In this document: piece after piece, positions 51,101 to 61,600 of the stretch
Layout: each line of letters begins with the position of its first letter
Numbering within the stretch: position 1 is the first letter of the stretch
The notes under the pieces: model-generated
What the model was told of the DNA's origin: nothing
Database searches by the model: none
The model's input: only the letters and a program-made list of their open reading frames with translations
NCBI RefSeq assembly: GCF_004193775.1
Contig: NC_041011.1
Location: forward strand, 46,197,167-46,261,166
Direction of reading: 5' to 3'
Source of the DNA: Glycine soja
Taxonomy: Eukaryota; Streptophyta; Magnoliopsida; Fabales; Fabaceae
DNA: 64,000 bases
Program-made: the position numbers and the translations under genes

Positions 51101-54047
51101 TAATAACATTAAGCACACACAAAAATAAAAATACAATGATCAAGACAACACGTGCTACGGATCCATGGATGCACACGTATATTTGTACATATCTCCAAAC
51201 TATCATGATTCTACTTAGGACTCCTAAATTATTGAAAGAGAAAAAATATTCTTATCATTTCATGCAATGGCATGGCAAGAAGTTACCACCATACTCTATA
51301 TTTTATCTATTTCCTTAAATTTTTGCAGGTGTGGTGATGAATTATTATTATTTTTTTGGGGGGGGGAATGAAAATGACTAGTGGATGAGTCTGGTTGATG
51401 AGTGATGACTTACTTACTCCACTGCTCTTTCCCCATCCATCAATTTTTTCCTTCTGATGACTGACACGATTGCTATGCAGAACCGACCACACCACCTTTC
51501 TCTCTTCAACCCCTCACCACTCACTACTTCCCTTCTTTTTCATCTTGGCACGCAAAGAGGGTATGCTCACGCAAAGGGGAAAAAGGAAATTAAAGAGAAA
51601 AAAAAAACATATATAGATTTAGGAGGGACGTGTTTGTTTCTTGATAAAAGAGAGGTATGAAAAAACCCTCACGTGGGGTTGTCTGACAAACCCCATTTTT
51701 TTTCCACTAACCCGAATGAGAGATTGAGGAGAATGCTTGCCCTATTGAATTGATCAAGTACCTGTCCTTGCATGGCACCTTTAATTGTTTATAACACACA
51801 CACCCCATCCTTTCTCTTTAGTCCACTTCATGCTATCTATTACACGTACCCTTTCGCCTTTGTTTTTTTTTTTTTTTAATTTTTAATTTTATGTTCCTTC
51901 TGATTTATTTTCTCACGCAAAAGGGAATTTTAAAAAAAAATGATGCAGAGGGGCCTCACGTGGGTTTATCTGACACCAAAGCATGTTTTTTCTACCTTAC
52001 CACTTTTCCTCCTTTCCTTCCTCGTTTTACCTTTCCATTCATCAAGTTGAGACAAAGAGGTTTCTTGCATTTGGGTTTTGGTCTTCTTTGTTATTGCTAT
52101 TTTTCTTGTTTTAATATTCCCTCACTCCTAGATTATTTGTTGTGGATTTATATGCAGAATTGGAGGTTTCTTACTTTTTATATTAATAATAATAATAATA
52201 ATAATAATTAGATGCTTTCTCTTTTTCTTCAGTTATCAGCTGCTCAGCTTTGGATAACATTATACTTAGTGTATCCAAGAAACTGCCATATGTCAGCCTC
52301 AAATTGCACGTTCATTGTGTGTGTCCTATTTGGAGCATATTAATAGTAAGTTATGTGTCCACCATTAACAAGACAATCAAGAATTAAGAACTTTCCCATG
52401 TTTGATGTGACCTTTAAAGGATCCAGCACTGCTACCTATGACTATTTCAATCACCGATACCAACACCGATTAATATAACTCATTCTCTTCCTTTGTACAC
52501 GGGAAATCATCTTATATTTTTGTTTTGTTTGGAAAGTGACTGATAGGCACACAATTATATATTTCACAGATTCTTCATAGATAGAACTATATATAAATTA
52601 ATTTAATCAAATAATATAATTGATTGTTACTAAATTATGACCATTATATTCTTGCTTAAACTCACTGATTATGTATACGTACTTATTAATTAGTTAATAC
52701 AATATTTGACAAACAAATTACTAATTAATTATCATCCCTTACATTAAATATACATCTATATTAATTAGTCAACAGCATTTAATTGATTATGTATGTATTT
52801 AAAAATATATAAAAAGAAATATAAATCTTATATACATCATTGTTCAAGAGATATTGAATGAAGTGTGAAATCATATATATGGATATAGCACATGCTATAT
52901 TGTCTTCAATGAATTAATATATGCTACAAAAGTTAGAGATAGCGCAGAACGTTGAAATACATTGCCTACGTTGGTCAAGTTCCTAATAAATGTTCCCCAT
53001 GGCAGATGCCTTGTGGTTTAAAGTAAACCTTTTCTCTCATTCATCCTACATTTTACTGCCAAAAGGAGAAAAAAATGAAGTTGAACAAGCATATATTGAT
53101 ACAGTGCATCCATATTCATAAAAAAATATAGTCTATCACACGGGTAAAGTGGTGTCACTTTTTGTTAGCATCCATTTGTCTTCGCATATTATGACGAGAA
53201 AGTGTCAAAAGTTTCCTTGCAGAAGATCCCAAAGTACTCGAGGAATATATGCAAAGAAAGCCAAATCCTTGTAAATCCTTGTAAATCCTTCTAAATCGTG
53301 CCAATTAGAAACCATGCTGAGAAGACTAGGATCCAAATTTCTTTGTTTCCATCACAGCCAATACAAATAAAGTATCAATTAATGTTGCTTATAACTAACA
53401 AGCTACTTGAAATGCATGTCATTGACTAATGTATTTATTTTTAAAATATATATGACCGAAATTATATATATTCAATGGCTTGACAGCAGATAGAAATAGA
53501 ATATAGCCCATGCATATATACACAAATATAGCGTGTATTTGCATTAATTCCTAGTTCAATCACCCATATGGAACTCTAAGTAGGTAATTGATCAAAGGGA
53601 AGGAATATGTATGGGGGAGAAAAGGAATAGGATGATGAAGGGTAACTTGTTAGGGCAATATTTATTAGAAGGAAAACTGTGTAAAGACAATTCTTTCAAG
53701 GACGGTACGTTTGATTCCCCATTGACAACGCTGTCTCTTGTCCAATTCATGGGCATCTTCCAAGCCTTCCTTCCCAGCTACCAAAGGAGTAAAAACCCAT
53801 ATACAGGAACCCCTTTAATAATTCATAAAAAAAAAAAAAAAACCCCTTTAATAGATTTGAAAAGCAGTCCAATATAATAATAATGAAAAGATCAATGTAG
53901 TGTTTTTTTTTTCCTGACCCAAGACACTGATTCTAAAGAATAAAAAGATACCCTTCTTAATCTCTCCGTCTTATTGGAAAATATATGGGAGAAAAAAAAA
54001 ATCTCTCTGATATCCTTCTCATCTCTTTCTTGATCTTCTTTTGGTCC
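48172..54047. other. Gene-free region between EMB8-like and GRAS genes
   Basis: The first part holds the 3'UTR of the EMB8-like gene. A possible tRNA-derived SINE remnant lies at 49370-49475 and a repeated G-box block at 51.5-52.0 kb. Short repeats include (AAT)n at 52185-52208 and three near-copies of AAATCCTTGT at 53262-53297. No gene is supported. Confidence 0.55.
49370..49475 (-). repeat. Possible tRNA-derived SINE remnant
   Basis: The minus strand reads GGTTGGTCTAGTGGTCACTA, a box A-like start. It is followed by a box B-like AGGTCTCTTATTTGGATCC about 60 nt later. The spacing and boxes suggest a degraded polymerase III retroposon. There is no A/T tail or target duplication that I can define. 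Confidence 0.35.
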
Positions 54048-54055
54048 TATATATA
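54048..54055 (+). promoter_or_regulatory. TATA box of the GRAS gene
   Basis: TATATATA in the context CCTATATATACCC lies 185 bp upstream of the ATG, giving a likely start near 54080 and a leader of about 150 nt rich in CT repeats. Confidence 0.55.
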
Positions 54056-54232
54056 CCCATGTCATGACATGAGGGAATTTTTGTGAGTTCTCCCTCATAA
54101 AAGTCCACAAGCATATCAGGTTTATGTCATAGATTACTCTCCCTCACACACACTCTCTCTCATCATACACAAACAGCAAAACAGGTTTTGTTGTTTCTTC
54201 TCTTTCTCTCCTTTTTTATTTTTTCTTCAGAT

Positions 54233-55630
54233 ATGGAAGATTCAGAGGAGGATGAGCTTTTGAATCTTAGCCTTTCAGTTGCTGCTAATAGGGAAAGGAA
54301 AAAGAAGGGAAAGACTACGATTAGGGAACATCACGTTTCCATGACTACTACTACTACAACTAGGAATTCCTATGAAAGCTACCATGAAGGGAAGATCTTT
54401 AGGCTTCTCCAAATGAGGGAGCAGATGCTGAGACAAGACCATAGGAGGAAAGGTGTTGTGGAAGATGGCAATGGCCTCCCTTTGATCCATTTGTTGCTCT
54501 CAACCGCAACTTCAGTTGATGACAACAACATGGACTCATCCTTAGAGAATCTCACTGATTTATACCAAACCGTTTCCGTAACTGGTGACTCGGTTCAACG
54601 TGTTGTGGCCTATTTCGTTGATGGTTTGGCAGCAAGGCTTCTCACAAAGAAATCTCCATTCTATGACATGCTCATGGAGGAACCTACAACCGAAGAAGAG
54701 TTTCTTGCATTCACGGATCTCTACAGGGTTTCACCTTACTTCCAATTTGCACATTTCACAGCAAACCAAGCCATTTTGGAGGCCTTTGAGAAAGAGGAAG
54801 AGAGGAACAACCGTGCTTTGCATGTCATTGACTTTGATGTCTCCTATGGCTTCCAATGGCCCTCTCTCATTCAATCTCTTTCAGAAAAAGCAACAAGTGG
54901 AAACCGCATATCCCTGAGGATAACTGGTTTTGGGAAGAGTCTCAAGGAGCTTCAAGAAACCGAGTCTAGGTTGGTTAGTTTCTCAAAGGGTTTTGGAAGC
55001 CTCGTGTTTGAGTTTCAAGGGCTTCTAAGAGGCTCAAGGGTCATCAACCTAAGGAAGAAAAAGAACGAGACCGTGGCTGTCAACTTGGTTTCTTATTTGA
55101 ACACTTTGAGTTGTTTCATGAAGATCTCTGACACATTGGGATTTGTTCATTCCCTTAACCCCTCCATTGTTGTGGTGGTGGAGCAAGAAGGTAGCAGGAG
55201 TCCTAGGAGCTTCTTGTCGAGGTTCACAGACTCCTTGCACTACTTTGCAGCCATGTTTGATTCACTTGATGATTGTCTTCCACTTGAGAGTGCTGAGAGG
55301 TTGAGAATTGAGAAGAAGCTTTTGGGGAAAGAGATCAAAAGCATGCTCAACAATGATGTGGATGGTGGTGTGGATTGCCCCAAGTATGAGAGGATGGAAG
55401 CATGGAAGGCTAGAATGGAGAATCATGGGTTTGTTGCCACAAAAATAAGCTCAAAGTCTATGATCCAAGCAAAACTGTTGCTGAAGATGAGGACTCATTT
55501 TTGTCCTCTTCAGTTTGAGGAAGAGGGAGGTGGGGGTTTCAGGGTTTCTGAAAGAGATGAAGGAAGGGCTATCTCTTTAGGGTGGCAAAATAGGTTTCTG
55601 CTTACTGTCTCAGCATGGCAATCAGTCTGA
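54233..55630 (+). CDS. GRAS-family transcription regulator, intronless, RAD1/NSP2-like
   Basis: This 465-residue nuclear regulator starts at the first ATG (54233); an upstream in-frame extension begins only with TTG and lies in the leader. The N-terminus has an acidic start, an LxLxL motif (LNLSL, residues 10-14) and a basic NRERKKKGK stretch that may be a nuclear signal. The GRAS domain covers about residues 80-464: LHR1 (about 82-140), a VHIID-type core as LHVID (196-200), the RITGFG segment, LHR2, a PFYRE-like region with VVVVEQEG and FLSRF, and a closing SAW region with LGW and AWQ. The overall style resembles RAD1-type proteins of arbuscular mycorrhiza and the related NSP2 group. The subfamily call is from memory and tentative. 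Lack of introns is typical of GRAS genes. Confidence 0.9.
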   Translation: MEDSEEDELLNLSLSVAANRERKKKGKTTIREHHVSMTTTTTTRNSYESYHEGKIFRLLQMREQMLRQDHRRKGVVEDGNGLPLIHLLLSTATSVDDNNMDSSLENLTDLYQTVSVTGDSVQRVVAYFVDGLAARLLTKKSPFYDMLMEEPTTEEEFLAFTDLYRVSPYFQFAHFTANQAILEAFEKEEERNNRALHVIDFDVSYGFQWPSLIQSLSEKATSGNRISLRITGFGKSLKELQETESRLVSFSKGFGSLVFEFQGLLRGSRVINLRKKKNETVAVNLVSYLNTLSCFMKISDTLGFVHSLNPSIVVVVEQEGSRSPRSFLSRFTDSLHYFAAMFDSLDDCLPLESAERLRIEKKLLGKEIKSMLNNDVDGGVDCPKYERMEAWKARMENHGFVATKISSKSMIQAKLLLKMRTHFCPLQFEEEGGGGFRVSERDEGRAISLGWQNRFLLTVSAWQSV

Positions 55631-58600
55631 GATGAGATACAAACCCTTTTCATCATTTTGGTAATATAATCTACACTCAAAATGATGATTTTATTAGCTA
55701 ATATTTTTGTGGTTTTCTTTAATTAGTTTGATTTAGCTCGCTATCTTTTATTTATATATGTTGAAATTATGAAGATCTTTCAGTAGTTAGTAGATTTGTT
55801 CAAGTAATGATTACGGTAAATATTTATATATATGAAGCATATATCTATTTTTAGGATCGGAATGTCTGCTTTCTCTTCCTCATTGTTTTAGCACGATGAA
55901 CCCTAATTTTCCTCTTTCTTTTGACTTAAAGTGGAAAAACCCTAGTTTATGTCATCAACATATATGTCTAATATGAAACTTAGGTTTACCTGAGCAAGAT
56001 GCGGTTTCTTGTTATCCTAAATTTTATGCATAATCAAGGATTTTATATAGAAGTTGCAGATGACTCATCAATCATCTGCCAGCAAAGAGTTAAAAGAATA
56101 TTATATATATTTCACTTGTACATGGGAACTGATATTATCCTTGACGAGAAGTGTGAGTAAAAAATAGTATTACGGAAGATAGTCAAACAAGAAGAAAAAA
56201 AAGACGAAAATATTTATAACTATCAAGATTCGAGTCATTTAAATTTATGAATTTTTGAAGATAAATTAATTGGAGTTTCAAAATGTAGAGGAGTCTTGGA
56301 ATGATTAAAGTAGACTAGCAATTAGTACATGGTCATTTTCAAATTAAAATATTTAAAATTGAAAGAGAAAATTTGAGTAAAATACAAAAATGTACATATT
56401 AAAAGAAAAAAAATATTATAAAAATATACATAATTAATTAACTTAAAAAAGATTTAAATCATAATAGAGTGACATGTCATTCTTTAGAATTGAGTAACCT
56501 AAGAAATTAACTGTTTGATTGTATTCTAGATTTTTTTAAGTGTTTTTTTGTAAAAAAAAATATGAAAGAAAAAAGAAAAGGATGTTTGAAAACTTTTTAG
56601 AAACAGTTTCTAAAATTTCATGACTAGTGTTCTTTAACTTTATATACTAGTATATAACAAACTTTTATTTTGATCTTCTAAGTAGACTTAAGAGTTCATT
56701 CTCTTCTATATATAAACCTTTTAATGTTGTCTTGGATATGACAATTTTAATGTTTTAACATTGTAGGATGAAAATGATCATATGGCAGCTATGTTAAAGA
56801 AGAGTTCGAGAAATAATCGATAAAAAAAATTTACACTTAATAATAAACACTCATTAATTTAATACTTTTGTGGTTTTGCTCATAAGTTAAAAATAAATAG
56901 TTTTCAAAAATTAAAAAAAAATAGTTTAATCAATATTTAAGTTTAAACAAACATATGTTTTTTACCATCTCAATTTGTACATGAAATCAACAGATCAATA
57001 TTAAAAAAAAATCCAGTACACATCAGAAATTGACTCTGATCACTTGAAGCCTGCATGGCTGCATAAAACAACTTTATTAAAGACCATACTAAGAAGATGC
57101 AATTTTGGTTCAAATAATGACTAATCAATTATATATCAATGCAATAATTTGGATTGCTATATTTATAACTAAAAATTTAATAACATATTATCTATATTCA
57201 ACTCCTTTTAAGTATGAAATATACTACTCCTTTCTAATAAAAAAAATATGAAATATACTTTTAGAGATAAAATAAGATAACAACCAATGATTAAAAATTT
57301 AAGATTATAGGAACCTCTATATTTTAAATACACATAACATATTTTGTCGTAGTCTCAATTTTAATAAATTATTCTAATATATTAAGAGTACTTTATATCA
57401 AGTGTAATGAGTATTAATCAGAGATGTCGTTACTTCTTCATTGAATATGTATGACCACATATTTAAGAAATGCATGAAGTGCGGCCTAATAAGATTTCTC
57501 GCAATTGAACACGTAATAAAAAAAGAGCTACTCTAACATAACTTTTAAATAGTTTCATTTTAAATATAAACGTACGTAAAGAATTTTAAATTCTTTTACT
57601 GCCATGTTACATAACCCAAATGGACACGAAATGCCTTCCAGAAGCTCCTCTGCCTAGCTACGAATGCATAGCATGTACGCTATTTTGGACTTTGGTTATC
57701 AGCGTTGAATCGATTAGTACCCACTAAGTATTATTGTTTTGGTTATATCTTCTGAATGCATGCCACCATGGTTGTTATAACTATTAAGATATTTTTGGCA
57801 ATTGTCTCATGTTAATTTGTGCAAAAGACGATGTGTATAGGACTATAGGTGTTATAAACCTCTCATTCTAATTCCATGTATAACTAGTGGTAATGATCAG
57901 CACATATTGCTGTATAGCAACATTTTCATTTTCATGTCCACTATACTATAGCTACTAAAAACACCAAAAAAGTTGCATTTATTATAGCTTGTAAATCACA
58001 ATCTGCTATCTCTATGGGGGATCGTGACCCATGAGGGAGTAGTTGCAAACACACTCTCTTATGTTAATGGAATCTCTCATGTGTCAGGGAAAAAGAAACG
58101 CAAGATTTTTAGCCATTTAAAGCAATGAAATAGTCAGCAATTTCCCGTAGAACTTCTTTTGCTTTAAAGGAGGTGAATCTTCTGCCTTGACAACCTAGGT
58201 TCAGAATTCAGATATTAGGTTAGCAATAGTAAATTAATTAATTTTCTGAATATATCCGATAAGTATAGGGATACAGTACTCCTGATAAATTCGTTAATTG
58301 GTGCAGAAAATGTTTATTGCTTTAACAAATTTTGTTGAGTTATACATACACACTTTTTTTATAACATTTTTTTCTATTTTTTTTCTCTAATTTTATTCAT
58401 CATATTTCATCTTTTAGTTTATACTTTTTTTTTCTTTTTTAACCTTTGTCCTAATTGTTAAAAAAAATACAAAATATTATTGTACTTTTTTATCAGACAA
58501 AATACAAAAAAATCTTAATTTTGAGATAGAATTCCCGTAACGTTCTTTCATTACTTCAATTTGTTTAATTTGTTTTTCTTATTTTCTATACTCATAGGTA

Positions 58601-61600
58601 AAGGTTTTCAATCCAAAACTTGATTAATCACATATTCGTTCAACAAAATAAAAGAATATCAATGTTGATGGGAAAGCTTGCTGTAAATATATTTCAATTA
58701 AAAATGATTACACAATGGAAGAGCGGATATCCAAATTCTCAATACTTGAGGTTTTTCACTTATTTTCTATAAGGGGAGAAAATAATGTTTGTTGACACAT
58801 TAGAAATTTTGTTGAATCAGAACCTCTATTTATAAATTTAATTTACAATATTTTTAATTTGACCTCTCAACAAATTACAAATATCACTTTAATTTATTTT
58901 CATAATAACTATATCGTCGTAAGCCTTAAAACTTTATATTCCAAAATAGATCATTTTATTTAAATTTAGTTATGTGATGGCAACATGATAAAAATTAATA
59001 CTGTAAATTATATGTTGGCAACACATTTTTAACAATATATATATCTATGGCCCCCATGTTGAATTTTGTTCTAATGATTGGAAGTGCATGATTTGTTATA
59101 TTATTGCTTCTTCCTACATAGAGTTGTCATTATCAAATGCTAAATATCTCTCTCTATCTATCTGGATCTCACCACATCAAATCCAGTTAGCTTCTCCTAT
59201 TGTGACCACTCAATGCTACCTCCAAGGGGGGGACGAAGGAAGGAAAAGTGTATTTGCCAAAGACATTTTCATGGTTAAGTGAGCAAGAGCCTCACAATAA
59301 CGGATGATTTTACCCATGGAATTTACCCATTTTATGTAATATGGTTAAAGATAGTTAAAATAAATATAAGAAGTTGTTTCTCAATTAAATTGGGTGACCA
59401 TTATAATAGTGCAAAATTTTGGTAATGATGATCATAACCCCAAGAGGATCATTAAACACAATCATAATTAAATGAAGTAGTGAATCTAATATTCTTATAA
59501 ATGATAGATAATAATGCTCCAAAAGGCATTTCCGAAAGCATTTGGAAAGAAAAGAAACTAAATTAATAGTAAAAACTTATATCTAAACTAAAAGTAATAC
59601 AATATTATTATAAAAAAAATGTGAATCCCCCTATATTGCTTCAATTTGGATCAATTATAGGATGAAATTTGTACATTAATTGAGTCAGAAATATAATGTT
59701 AACTTTTATTTGGTTCTCAATCTACAGAATTCGGATTGGAACGATTTTAAAACGAGGTGAAAAAAGACATTCTAAAATATAATTTAGGCAAAAAAAAAAA
59801 CACAAAAAATGTTAAGTAAAACAATAGATATGTAAATAAGAAATTATGACAGAATTACATAATTAACATTGCGGAAATTAAATAAGAAAACAGAAAATAT
59901 GAAAGGAAGAATAAGATAGGTGTCATGAACAATGATTTTGATAAGTCTTAGGATCACCATAAGAATTGAGCAATTATTGATAAGATCAAATGGTTCAAGG
60001 AAAAATTCTATTAGAGACAATTTTCACGCTTCAATGATAAAATCCAATAAAAATTCATTGTCTATTCGCTTCAAAAATGATTTATACAAATCAATTTTTA
60101 TGCATTTGGTAGAAAACAAAACAAAAATAAAATCTCAACATGGTAAGTATAACTAAAATGTCTCACTGGTTAGGTGAGGCCTCTATATATTGGGTCCTCT
60201 CATGCAATTGAATTATTCTCATATTAGATTAGTTAGTATATGATGTAAAATTTCTAGGATCTTTTTTGTTGCTCTTGTCATGGGTTCTCCCATATCTTAC
60301 ATTGGGTCTTGATTTTCTTCTAGACTTTGGTCTCATCTTTAATATTTTCATAAAAAATAATAATTACAATATTCATAAATTAAATTTAGAATATGCATAC
60401 ATTCATTCATTGTTTGAATGTCAAAGAGATGACCATAGTTAAAAAGATTTAAAGGAATTGTCCCGTTTAAAACAAATCACATATTCAGATAAAAATTACA
60501 ATATGTACATTCATTCATTTAAAAGAATAGTTACTTCATGTGTGATTTTATTTCTAACACGAAGATGAAAAGGGAAAACTTAGAAAATTGAGATCAAGCA
60601 ATGTATGCGTTAAAATGTTAGTTCGACCATAAAGTAATGCATGAGCTAAAATATTGCTGAAATGGTAATACGGCCCACGACAAATTTGTGCGAATATAAG
60701 ATTTTGTGTAAACTTAATTTCCCAACCCTTCACCACAAGATCAAATTTAATGGGTTAAAATTCATTTGATTCTTTCACTGCATCATGGATCATTTAGAAT
60801 TTACACTATTTCATGGACAAATCTATCTTTACTTCTAAAGATTAAAGACAGTAATAGATAGGATTTGATGGAATGTTATAACGTTTTTACCGCACCGACA
60901 TTTAAAAAAATGTATTTGGATCCATTTTTTTTTTGGACAGCAGATCCATATTTTCTTGAAAGTCAGATTAAATGACTAGACTTAAACCCTGTTGCATTTT
61001 ACTGGATGTTTTTTATGGTACATTTTAGTGGATTAGAATATGATATTTTGTAATGTATTTATTTAACAAACTAATAAAATAAAAATGTTATTATAATAAT
61101 AGAATTAACAATAAAAACCAATAACTAAACAAGAAAATGTAGATTAAGGAATATGGTTCAGTTGATTAAACAAGATACATGAGTGTTATAAAATTCTTTG
61201 TATTATGGTCATCGATTCTTAAGAATAAAAAAATATAGGCTAACATAGCATTAAGTAATTTAATTGAAAATGTTCAAACATAATTTGATTCTTAATTATA
61301 AAATGTTATAAATAAAATATTTAATTAATTAAAAAATATTTATAAATACTTAAGTTTTAATTGTAAAATATAATAATTAATAAGTATAATATTATTTTTT
61401 AGTTCATGTAAACAAATTTAGTATATTTTCAGTTCCTATAAAATCAAAATATACCACTGTTTAAGTTGGAGTTAAGCTTTGTTAATTCAAATCTAATTAT
61501 AGACCAAACAATAACGTATTTCAATTTTACAGGGACTAAAAATTTACTAGAATAAAAAGTAAACAATTCCAATTTTATAGGAAAAGAAAAAATATTTTAA

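Noticed and set aside
53611..53877. 88-codon open frame before the GRAS gene
   Set aside because: It includes a poly-Lys run from a homopolymer, has no recognisable domain, and lies in non-coding sequence just upstream of the promoter.
54188..54232. Upstream extension of the GRAS frame
   Set aside because: It starts with TTG and is a leucine/phenylalanine-rich reading of a CT-rich leader. The first ATG at 54233 gives the normal GRAS start.
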